Source: an uncultured Oscillospiraceae bacterium
GTDB taxonomy: Bacteria > Bacillota > Clostridia > Oscillospirales > Oscillospiraceae
DNA: 31,014 nt
Assembly (NCBI GenBank): GCA_910578575.1
Contig: CAJTQP010000026.1
Coordinates: forward strand, 1-31,014
Reading direction: 5' to 3'
Numbering within the stretch: position 1 is the stretch's first letter; each line of letters starts with the position of its first letter. This document shows, piece by piece, positions 6,505-14,100 of this stretch. The notes under the pieces are model-generated. The model searched no databases. It was given only the letters and a program-made list of their open reading frames with translations, and was not told where the DNA came from. The position numbers and the translations under genes were made by a program.

Positions 6505-7368
6505 ATGACACGCAAGTGGATACTCCCCCTGGCCCTACTGGTCCTGCTGCTCACTGTGGCGGTACCCAAAATGGCGGCGCACAACGCCCAGGTGCAGGAC
6601 CACCGCAGCGCCGCCCCTGTGGTCCTGCCCGTCTATGGGCACCTCAACTACTTCGCCGGGCGCACGGACAACCTCCTCACCCTCCAACTGATTTCCGGTC
6701 TGGACGCCCTGGACCCGGCCCGGCTCCAGGTGGACTTCCCGGAGGAGAAGCTGCTGTCCGCCACGGTGCTGGACTGCATCCCTGTCTATACCCACGACGG
6801 CTACGCCCTGTGGACCCTGAACCTGCGGGTGGAGCTGTCCCCTGCTGTCCAGCGCTGTGTTGTCAACCAGGTCACCATCAATGGTGAGACCCACAACATG
6901 GGGAACTTGGATCTGGAAGTCCTCCCCCAGAGCAACCCCTCAGCGGTGGATTATTTGTCCCTGTGCAACAACCAGGTCATGCTGTCAGGCCGGGGGCTTC
7001 AGAACTACCACCTCACCGTCCGCAACCGCACCAGATTCCCCATGACTCTTACCCAGGTCTCCGACCCCAGCTATGGGGGTACGCCCTTGGAACTACAGCT
7101 GAACGGCCAGCCGGTGGCCCCGGAGCTGCCCCTGCCCTTAGCGCCTGGCGACTGCCTGGATATCACCCTAGCCCTGAGCCGTTGGCCGGACAGCGGCCAG
7201 ACCGGCTGCGTGGCCTATTGCGTCTCCCCCACCCTGCGCTATGACTACCTGGGCCATGGCTACGCCCTGCCAATGCTCCCCTGCTTCTCCGACTTGAGTA
7301 TCTCAAAGGAGGCGTTCGTGGCCCTGTGCGGGACGTATCTGGCGCGGGATACGGCGCACATCGCATAG
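6505..7368 (+). CDS. Secreted or membrane-anchored protein of unknown function
   Basis: This 287-residue protein has an N-terminal hydrophobic segment (WILPLALLVLLLTVAVPKMA, residues 5-24) that is a signal peptide or anchor, with no lipobox. The outer part is mostly beta-prone and holds about eight cysteines (LDCIP, QRCVV, SLCNN, GDCLD, GCVAYC, PCFSD, ALCGT), which may form disulfides outside the cell. I do not recognise a domain. The frame is open from 6415, but AAAGGAGG at 6492-6499 and the strong promoter at 6434-6462 set the start at 6505. Codon use is GC-rich, like the chromosome and unlike the patch before it. It is a single-gene transcript ending at the hairpin at 7392-7427. Confidence 0.8.
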   Translation: MTRKWILPLALLVLLLTVAVPKMAAHNAQVQDHRSAAPVVLPVYGHLNYFAGRTDNLLTLQLISGLDALDPARLQVDFPEEKLLSATVLDCIPVYTHDGYALWTLNLRVELSPAVQRCVVNQVTINGETHNMGNLDLEVLPQSNPSAVDYLSLCNNQVMLSGRGLQNYHLTVRNRTRFPMTLTQVSDPSYGGTPLELQLNGQPVAPELPLPLAPGDCLDITLALSRWPDSGQTGCVAYCVSPTLRYDYLGHGYALPMLPCFSDLSISKEAFVALCGTYLARDTAHIA

Positions 7369-7391
7369 GGCCACACCAACCAAACAGACAG

Positions 7392-7427
7392 AAGGACAGC
7401 CCCACGGGAATCCGTGGGGCTGTCCTT
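7392..7427. terminator. Hairpin terminator between convergent genes
   Basis: AAGGACAGCCCCACGG (7392-7407), loop GAAT, and the perfect complement (7412-7427). The stem of 16 pairs sits 24 bases after the stop at 7368 and 34 bases before the end of hbd on the other strand. A true T run is missing (only TT closes the stem; TTTT follows at 7437-7440), so efficiency is uncertain. Confidence 0.75.
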
Positions 7428-7460
7428 CGCGAGGGGTTTTCATGAAAGGAGTTTAAGAGA

Positions 7461-8312
7461 TTAGTCGTACTTATAGAAACCTTCGCCGGTCTTCTGGCCC
7501 AGCAGGCCAGCGCGGACCATCTTCTTCATGGTCAGAGCGGGACGATACTTGGAGTCGCCGGTCTCGGTGAAGATGGTCTCCATGATGGCCAGGCAGATGT
7601 CCAGGCCCACCAGGTCGGCCAGGGCCAAGGGGCCCATCTTGTGGTTTGCGCCGTACATCATGGCGGTGTCGATATCCTCCTTGGAGGCGATGCCGTTCTC
7701 CAGGACGATGATGGCCTCGTTGATCATGGGGAAGAGGATGCGGTTGACCACGAAGCCGGGGGCCTCGCCAACCTCGACAGGACTCTTGCCGATCTCAGCG
7801 GCGCAGTCGTACACGGCCTTGAAGCTCTCATTGCTGGTACGGGCACCCCGGATGACTTCCACCAGCTTCATGGCGGGAGCGGGGTTGAAGAAGTGCATCC
7901 CCAGGACCTTGTCGGGGCGCTTGGTGGCGGCGGCAATGGCGGTGATGGAGATAGAGGAGGTGTTGGAGGCCAGGATGGTTTCGGGCTTGCACAGCTCGTC
8001 CAGCTCCTTGAAGATCTCCTTCTTGATGTCCAGCACTTCGATGGCGGCTTCCACCACCAGGTCGCAGTCCTTGGCAGCAGCCAGTTCCAGGGTGTAGCTG
8101 ACGCGGCCCAGGACGGCGTCCTTGTCGGCCTCGCTGATCTTGCCCTTGGAGACCTTCTTCTCCATGTTCTTCTTCAGGACGCCTTCGCCACGCTGAATGA
8201 ATGCGTCAGCGATGTCGCGGACGATAACGGTCTTGCCAGCTTCTGCGAAAACCTGTGCGATGCCCATACCCATGGTGCCGGCGCCCAGCACCATGATCTT
8301 ATTGATAGCCAT
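7461..8312 (-). CDS. hbd: 3-hydroxybutyryl-CoA dehydrogenase
   Basis: This 283-residue protein reduces acetoacetyl-CoA to 3-hydroxybutyryl-CoA with NAD(P)H in the butyrate pathway. The Rossmann motif GAGTMG is at residues 10-15. The catalytic set matches the clostridial enzyme with a +2 offset: Ser119 (SNTSS), His140 (GMHFFNPAP), Glu152 (LVEVIRG) and Asn190 (GFVVNR). The length is that of the short, single-function enzyme, not of a FadB fusion. AGGAGG precedes the ATG at 8312. It lies downstream of crt in the same direction, separated by 284 bases of hairpin-rich DNA, and I see no convincing promoter of its own, so co-transcription through the repeat or a cryptic start is possible. The rest of the pathway (bcd-etf, thl) is not in the window. 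Confidence 0.96.
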   Translation of the reverse strand: MAINKIMVLGAGTMGMGIAQVFAEAGKTVIVRDIADAFIQRGEGVLKKNMEKKVSKGKISEADKDAVLGRVSYTLELAAAKDCDLVVEAAIEVLDIKKEIFKELDELCKPETILASNTSSISITAIAAATKRPDKVLGMHFFNPAPAMKLVEVIRGARTSNESFKAVYDCAAEIGKSPVEVGEAPGFVVNRILFPMINEAIIVLENGIASKEDIDTAMMYGANHKMGPLALADLVGLDICLAIMETIFTETGDSKYRPALTMKKMVRAGLLGQKTGEGFYKYD

Positions 8313-8364
8313 GATAGTGTTCCTCCTAAATTATCTTTCTCTGTTTGAATCAAAAATGACATTC

Positions 8365-8407
8365 GGTTGGGCTGCCGCCCAAACCTGCCCAGAGGCTCTG
8401 CCTCTGG
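8365..8407. repeat. Pair of short hairpins in the crt-hbd spacer
   Basis: GGTTGGGC/GCCCAAACC (8365-8385, one bulged A) and CCAGAGGC/GCCTCTGG (8389-8407, loop TCT) lie between hbd and the 121-bp repeat. Similar short GC hairpins are common between genes in Clostridia. Together with 8470-8590 they fill most of the 8313-8596 gap. Confidence 0.6.
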
Positions 8408-8469
8408 ACTCCCTGCCACCTTTATTGTCACGCTACGCCTGTTCGCGACGCGGTTCTAAGCCCCTCCGA

Positions 8470-8590
8470 CTCCGGCGAACCCATCCGGGGCCTGCGGCCC
8501 CTCCTTGGGCTTCGCCTGCGCTCCGGGTCTTAGCCCGCTGCTCACGACGGCTCCGCGCTTCGACTGAAAAAGGTGGACGAAAACTTTAAT
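8470..8590 (-). repeat. 121-bp dispersed repeat, copy 1 (downstream of crt)
   Basis: These bases are the reverse complement of 30894-31014 with two mismatches in 121. The element holds the hairpin GGGGCC-GCA-GGCCCC nested in a longer stem (GGCGAA with TTCGCC, CCCA with TGGG). It starts six bases after the crt stop, just as the other copy starts at the spoIIP stop. Sequence leftward to about 8430 continues in a similar style and may be part of the element; the other copy is cut by the window edge. Confidence 0.9.
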
Positions 8591-8596
8591 CTTTTC

Positions 8597-9373
8597 TCAG
8601 CGGTTCTTGAACCCGTCCAGCTTGCGCTTCTCCACGAATGCCTTCATGGCGTCCTTCTGGTCCTCGGTGCCAAAGCAGGTGGCGAAGGCCAGGGACTCGT
8701 ATGTGACGGCGGTGGAGATGTCGCAGTCGATGCCCCGGCGAATGGCCATCTTGGATGTGCGGATGGCCACCTGGGCGTTGTTGGCGATGCGCTTGGCCAG
8801 CTTCAGGGTGTAGTCCATGAGCTCCTCGGCGGGGACCACATGGTTCACCAGGCGGATGCTCTTGGCCTCCTCAGCACCGATGGTGTCGGCGGTGTAGATC
8901 AGCTCCATGGCCGCGCCGGTGCCGATGATACGGGCCATACGCTGGGTGCCGCCGAAGCCGGGGATGATGCCCAGGCCCACTTCGGGCTGGCCGAACTTGG
9001 CCTTCTCAGAGGCGATGCGGATATCGCAGGCCAGAGCCATCTCGCAGCCGCCGCCCAGGGCGAAGCCGTTCACCGCAGCGATGGTGGGCTTGGGGAACAT
9101 GTCCACCCGCATGAGCAGGTTGTTGCCCAGCTCGGAGAAGTTCAGGCCCTCCTCCACGTTCATGGTGGCCATCTCCCCGATGTCAGCGCCGGCGATGAAG
9201 GCACGGCCCGCGCCGGTGATCACCACCACGTAGACGTCGTCGTCGCGCTCCACCTCGTCCAGAGCCACGCTCAGGTCAGCAAAGACCGCCTTGCTCAGGG
9301 CGTTCAGGGCCTCAGGGCGGTTCATGGTGATGATACCGATGTGGTCCTGCTTGGTGACTTCTACTAAAGCCAT
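8597..9373 (-). CDS. crt: Short-chain enoyl-CoA hydratase (crotonase)
   Basis: This 258-residue protein dehydrates 3-hydroxybutyryl-CoA to crotonyl-CoA. The two catalytic glutamates are Glu111 (GGGCEMALACD) and Glu131 (GQPEVGLGIIPGFGGTQ); the oxyanion-hole segments are AGADI (61-65) and ALGGG (105-109). The C-terminus (FVEKRKLDGFKNR) is typical of clostridial Crt. AGGAGGTAACACT precedes the ATG at 9373; the six extra in-frame residues upstream lie on the ribosome site itself. It is transcribed first, ahead of hbd, from the promoter at 9485-9513, which resembles the gdpP promoter. Confidence 0.95.
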   Translation of the reverse strand: MALVEVTKQDHIGIITMNRPEALNALSKAVFADLSVALDEVERDDDVYVVVITGAGRAFIAGADIGEMATMNVEEGLNFSELGNNLLMRVDMFPKPTIAAVNGFALGGGCEMALACDIRIASEKAKFGQPEVGLGIIPGFGGTQRMARIIGTGAAMELIYTADTIGAEEAKSIRLVNHVVPAEELMDYTLKLAKRIANNAQVAIRTSKMAIRRGIDCDISTAVTYESLAFATCFGTEDQKDAMKAFVEKRKLDGFKNR

Positions 9374-9484
9374 AGTGTTACCTCCTAACAATCACTAGGA
9401 ATCAAAGACTAGGTCCCGTGGCCTGGCAAAAAGCCTCCAAGACCCGCGCAGGGCGCTATTCCCCTGCGACAATAATTCAATATC

Positions 9485-9513
9485 AGTATACTTCATTTTT
9501 CCCCTGGGAACAA
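9485..9513 (-). promoter_or_regulatory. Promoter of crt (shares a 24-bp block with the gdpP promoter)
   Basis: On the minus strand TTGTTC (9508-9513), 17 bases, TATACT (9485-9490). The -35 and spacer lie in a block (9497-9520) that matches 28178-28201 at 21 of 24 positions. The untranslated leader would be about 105 bases. Confidence 0.75.
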
Positions 9514-9586
9514 GGCGAAACTCTTCGCTGATTTTGCCAAAAAAAGAGACAGCGCACCGCCATTTCTGTGGTATTTTCAGGGGAAA

Positions 9587-10288
9587 TTATGCAAGATTCC
9601 CCAGCAAAGCCAGGTATACCGGCGGCAGGAAGATGGCCGGGAGCATATTCCCCGCCGGGAGGGGCTGCTTGCGCATCCCCAGCATGTTGATCCCCAGGGC
9701 CAAAATCAGCACACCGCCCACGGCGGACATCTCCCCGATCACCAGCGTACTGAGCACCCCCGACAAGGCCCCCGACAGCAACACTATGCCCCCCTCATAC
9801 AACAGCACCGGCAGCACAGAAAACAGCACCCCCACCCCCATGGCGGCGGTGAAGCTCACGGCGGTGACCCCGTCGATGACGCTCTTGGATAGGAGGACCG
9901 ACCAGTCCCCCTCCAGCCCCGCCTGGAGACTGCCCACCAGGGCCATGGCCCCCACGCAGAACACCAGGGAGGCCCCCACAAAGCCCTGGGTGAAGCTGCT
10001 CTCCCCGTCCCCCTTGCCCTCAAAGCGGCGGCGCAGGAATTCCCCCAGACTGTCCAGACGTTTTTCAATGTTGATGAGGGTGCCGATCACCGTGCCCACC
10101 ACCAGACACACCAAAACGCAGAGCATATTCTCCGTGGCCACCGCCCCGGAGATGCCAATGACCATCACGCACAGGCCCATGGCCTCCATGAGGGCGTCCA
10201 GCAGCCGCTTGGGCAGGCGGCGTTTCAGCAGCAGCCCCAGGGTACTGCACAGGAGTATGACAACACAGTTGATGAATACAGCAGGCAT
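9587..10288 (-). CDS. DUF554 family membrane protein
   Basis: This 233-residue protein has about seven membrane segments and matches DUF554 (YqgA-type): VCLVVGTVIGTLINIEKRLD, then QGFVGASLVFCVGAMALVGS and DGVTAVSFTAAMGVGVLFSV. The function is not established; the fold suggests transport. The frame is open to 10423, but AAGGAGGAACCC sits directly before the ATG at 10288 and the upstream part overlaps the leader hairpin and promoter. The leader is about 108 bases and contains a terminator-like hairpin (10338-10365), so expression may be attenuated. It stands alone between convergent or divergent neighbours. Confidence 0.9.
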   Translation of the reverse strand: MPAVFINCVVILLCSTLGLLLKRRLPKRLLDALMEAMGLCVMVIGISGAVATENMLCVLVCLVVGTVIGTLINIEKRLDSLGEFLRRRFEGKGDGESSFTQGFVGASLVFCVGAMALVGSLQAGLEGDWSVLLSKSVIDGVTAVSFTAAMGVGVLFSVLPVLLYEGGIVLLSGALSGVLSTLVIGEMSAVGGVLILALGINMLGMRKQPLPAGNMLPAIFLPPVYLALLGNLA

Positions 10289-10337
10289 AACGGGTTCCTC
10301 CTTGGCGCCTCCGGCGCCGGGAAATGAGAAAACTATG

Positions 10338-10365
10338 AAAAAAGAGAGACCGCCCCAGGCGGCCC
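10338..10365 (-). terminator. Terminator-like hairpin in the DUF554 leader (possible attenuator)
   Basis: On the minus strand GGCCGCC, loop TGG, GGCGGTC form seven pairs (one G-U), then TCTC and six T (10338-10343). The hairpin works only on the minus strand, because the G-U becomes A-C on the other. It lies between the promoter at 10403-10431 and the start at 10288. I see no clear antiterminator partner. Confidence 0.45.
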
Positions 10366-10402
10366 AAATTACCAGGACAAAGGATGGACATTTCCCCGGA
10401 AA

Positions 10403-10431
10403 ATTATAACACCCTCGTACCACACTTGCAA
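10403..10431 (-). promoter_or_regulatory. Sigma-A promoter of the DUF554 gene
   Basis: On the minus strand TTGCAA (10426-10431), 17 bases, TATAAT (10403-10408): a perfect -10 and a four-of-six -35. Confidence 0.8.
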
Positions 10432-10549
10432 GCCCGTTGTGTGGCCGTCCGGGCGGTGTTTTCCGGAAAAACAGTGGACGCAGCGGCGGGGCTGTGATAA
10501 AATATATGACATTCCTATGACACAGAAACTGGACCAGGAGGTGTCGTCT

Positions 10550-10795
10550 ATGTGTAACTTAAGCGAAGGTGTTTTGCGCAAGGGCTTGACTAGGGGAATG
10601 GCTCAGGGCCGCGCGGAAGGGATAGCACAGGGTATGGCACAGGGCATGACCAAGGGCATAACCAAAGGCATCCTCTCCTCCCTCCAAAGCCTGATGAAAA
10701 ACATGAACCTATCTGCGGAACAGGCCATGGTGATCCTGGATATCCCCGAAGGGGAGCGCCCGAACTATCTGGCGTTGTTAGAAAAGCAATCATGA
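10550..10795 (+). CDS. Small glycine-repeat protein resembling the C-terminal tail of Rpn/PD-(D/E)XK transposase-like nucleases
   Basis: This 81-residue protein starts MCNLSEGVLRKG and then repeats a five-to-four residue G-[MI]-[AT]-[QK]-G unit (TRGMAQGRAEGIAQGMAQGM, TKGITKG), ending in a helical segment LMKNMNLSAEQAMVILDIPE. This architecture is the typical C-terminal region of Rpn/YhgA-like PD-(D/E)XK proteins, here without the nuclease domain. Small stand-alone versions occur in many Clostridia; their function is unknown. GGAGGTGTCGTCT before the ATG at 10550 sets the start; the frame is open further upstream without a ribosome site. It may be a decayed nuclease gene or an independent small protein. 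Confidence 0.65.
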   Translation: MCNLSEGVLRKGLTRGMAQGRAEGIAQGMAQGMTKGITKGILSSLQSLMKNMNLSAEQAMVILDIPEGERPNYLALLEKQS

Positions 10796-10834
10796 AAAAA
10801 CGCTGTGGGCGACGGTTCCGTCCACAGCGTTTTT
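10795..10834. terminator. Bidirectional intrinsic terminator
   Basis: AAAAACGCTGTGG and CCACAGCGTTTTT (10822-10834) form a stem with A and T runs on both sides, directly after the stop of the small gene and 36 bases after the end of the minus-strand mfd operon. It can serve both. Confidence 0.9.
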
Positions 10835-10870
10835 CCTTTGTCTGGACCCACCGCTTCCCTGCTATGGGGC

Positions 10871-11107
10871 TTACAAAACCCACAGGGAATCCGCCACCCG
10901 GTCGATCTCCCCCTTCAAGCGGTGGAACTCCCCCTGGAGGCGGGCACGCCTGGGCGGGGTACACTCCGGCCGGGAGGCCAACTGGGCCAAATTCTCCATA
11001 CGCTGGAGCAGCTCCTGGATCTGGGCCAGCTTGGCGTCCAGGGCCTGGAGCTTCTCCTGCCGCTGGGCCTCGTCCAGCTGGCTCAGGTCCCATTCCTGCT
11101 CATCCAT
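10871..11107 (-). CDS. Small coiled-coil protein of unknown function, coupled to mfd
   Basis: This 78-residue, charged protein is predicted to be nearly all helix: residues 8-45 have a heptad-like pattern (LDEAQRQEKLQALDAKLAQI, QELLQRMENLAQLA) and a second helix follows at 53-76. There is no cysteine or membrane segment. Its ATG overlaps the last eight bases of mfd, with GGGAGG eight bases upstream, so it is translated from the mfd transcript. I do not recognise the family. The amino acid pattern, the ribosome site and the coupling argue that it is real. The bidirectional terminator at 10795-10834 ends the transcript. Confidence 0.7.
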   Translation of the reverse strand: MDEQEWDLSQLDEAQRQEKLQALDAKLAQIQELLQRMENLAQLASRPECTPPRRARLQGEFHRLKGEIDRVADSLWVL

Positions 11108-14100
11108 GGCTGCCGCCTCCCTTCTGGGTCTGTTCCTGGGCCTTCTGGAGGTCTGTGAGCACGATCCCCGCCAGCTTGAGCACGTCGTCGCCCTTCTTCA
11201 GCCGCAGGGCCAGGTGGGGCTTTTCCCCGGCAGCGAAGAGCAGGCGCTGTTTGTACTTCTCCATGGAGCACAGCAGGGCCACCACCTGGAAGTCCGGCTT
11301 GGGCAGGGAGAAGCGCAGCAGGGATTCCTTTTGCACCATCTCCGTCACCCCGCAGGGGGCCGCCTTGGCCCGGAGCAGGGCAATGGTGATGAGGTTGGCC
11401 ACCGCCTTGGGGGGATCGCCGTAGCGGTCGATGAGCTCGTCCAGGATATCCGCCCCCTCCGCCTCCTCCTGGACCCGTGCCATGCGGCGGTAGAGGTCCA
11501 TGCGCTGTTCCGGGGCGGGGATATAGTTCTCCGGGATGGAGGCGGGCACGGACAATTCCGCGGTACAGGCGGCGGGACGGGGGGCCACCGGCTTCCCCTG
11601 CTCCTCCAGCACCGCCTCCTCCAGCAGGCGCAGGTAGAGGTCGTAGCCCACGCTCATGAGAAAGCCCGACTGTTCCGGCCCCAACAGGTTCCCCGCCCCC
11701 CGGATCTCCAGGTCCCGCATGGCGATCTTGAAGCCGGAGCCGAAGGCGGCGTACTCCCGAATGGCGCTGAGGCGCTTGGACTGGTCCTCGGTGAGCACCC
11801 GGTTGGCCCGGTAAGTGAGGTAGGCAAAGGCCCGGCGGGCGCTGCGTCCCACCCGTCCCCGGAGCTGGTGGAGCTGGCTGAGGCCGAAGCGCTCGGCGTC
11901 CTCCACGATGAGGGTGTTCACATTGGGCAGGTCCACCCCCGTCTCGATGATGGTGGTACACACCAGGATGTCCACCTCCCCGTCGGTCATCCGGGCCATG
12001 ATGTCGCTGATCTCCTCCTGGTCCAGCTTCCCGTGGGCCACCGCCACCCGGACCTCCTCCCCCAGCAGCTCTTTGAGCTTGTTGGCGGTGCGGGCGATGC
12101 TCTCGGTGTGGTTGTGGAGGTAATACACCTGGCCTCCCCGCTCCAGCTCCCGGCGCATGGCGTCGGCCAGGATGCCCCAGTCGTGCTCCAACACATAGGT
12201 CTGCACCGGCTGGCGGTTGGCGGGGGCCTGCTCCAGGGTGGACATATCCCGCAGCCCCGACAGGGCCATGTTCAAGGTCCGGGGGATGGGGGTGGCGGAG
12301 AGGGTCAGCACGTCCACCTGCCGGGCCAGTTTTTTCAATTTCTCCTTGTGGCCCACCCCGAAGCGCTGCTCCTCGTCCACCACCAGCAATCCCAGGTCCT
12401 GGAAGCGGATGTCCTTCCCCAGGAGCTTGTGGGTGCCGATGAGCAGATCCACGGAGCCCTCGGCGGTGCGCCGGAGGATGTCCCGCGCCTGGGCGGGGGT
12501 ACGGTAGCGGGAGATCATCTCGATCTCCACCGGGAAGTGGGCAAAGCGTTGCAGGGCGGTCATATAGTGCTGCTGGGCCAGGACGGTGGTGGGGACCAAG
12601 ATCGCCGCCTGCTTCCCCTCCAGCACGCATTTCATCACCGCCCGGAAGGCCACCTCCGTCTTGCCATAGCCCACATCCCCGCACAGGAGCCGGTCCATGG
12701 GGGTGGACTTTTCCATGTCCGCCTTGATCTCCCGGACGCAGCGCAGCTGGTCGTCGGTCTCCGGGTAGGGGAACTGGGCCTCGAAATCCTGCTGCCAGGG
12801 GCTGTCCGAGGAGAAGGCATAGCCCTCCAGCCGCTGGCGCTGGGCGTAGAGCTGGATGAGGCCCTTGGCCATGTCACGGGCGGCCTTTTTGGCCCGCGCC
12901 TTGTCCCGCTCCCAGGCGGTGCCCCCCAGGCGGGAGAGACGCTTTTTGTCCGGGTCGTCCCCGCTGCCGATATACTTGGACACCAGGTCCAGCTGTAGGG
13001 CGGGGACATACAGCACGTCCGAGGCGGCGAATTGCAGCTTGATATAGTCCCTGGGGGTGCCGTCCACGGACATCTTCACCATCCCCAAAAAGCGACCGAT
13101 GCCGTGGGCCTCATGGACCACCAGGTCCCCAGGGGCCAGGTCCGTGAAGGATTCCAGCCGCTGGCGGTTGGAGGCGGGGGTGCTGCTGCGCCGCCGCTGC
13201 CGGGGCTGGGGGGGCGGGGCCCCCTCTGCCAGCACGGCAAAGTGGCCGTCGGGGTAGTCAAAGCCTGCGGAGAGGTCCCCCACGGCGATGGTGATCCGGC
13301 CTGGCTCCGGGAGGGCGTGAAGGTGTTCGTCCACAGCGCTGTGGATCTTTTTCTCCCGCAGCATCCCCTGGAGGGCGTCGGCCTTCCGGCGGCTGGCGGT
13401 GAGGACCACCACGGCAAAGTCCTGACGCTGGTAGGCCTGGAGATCCTCCACCATGGCCTCGAAGTTCACCCCGCTTCCCGGCAGCTGCCGGGCGGTGAGG
13501 GAGAGCAGGAAGCGGGGGGGGACCGGCAGGTTCCCGGTGGTGAAGGCATCCAGGTAGAGCAGGGTCCGGGGGGCCGCCCCCGCCTGGCACAGGGCCTCGA
13601 AGCCCTTGGCGAAGGTGCAGTCCTTCCCGGAGAGCAGGCCCTGTTCCAGGAGGGTTTTCACGTCCTCCCCCAGCTGCCAATGGTAGCTCTTGGCCCGGTC
13701 CGCCAGGCGGCCGGTGTCGCTGAAGGCCAGCAGGGCGTTTTGGGGCAGGTAGTCCAGCCCCGCAGCCAGAGTCTTATAAACCTTAGGCAGAGCCAGGTCC
13801 GCCGGTTCCGCCTCCGCCCCCAGGACCTCACGGGCGGGGAGGAGGGCACAGCTCTGCTGCTGGCCGCTGCGCCGCTGGGTGGCGGGGTCGAAATAGCCCA
13901 TGGAGTCGATGGCGTCCCCCCAGAACTCCAAGCGTACAGGCAGGTCCGAACCGGGGGAGTACAGGTCCAGGATGCCCCCCCGCAGGGCGAACTGGCCCAC
14001 CCCCTCCACCTGGTCGCAGCGGGTGTAGCCCGCCTGGGCCAGGAAGTCGGTGAGCTCCGCCAGGTCGTGGGTCTGGTCCACCGCCAGGGTCATGGCGTGG

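Noticed and set aside
8313..8596. A riboswitch or independent small RNA between crt and hbd
   Set aside because: The structure is explained by a repeat found also at the window end, and I could find no promoter or known riboswitch signature there.
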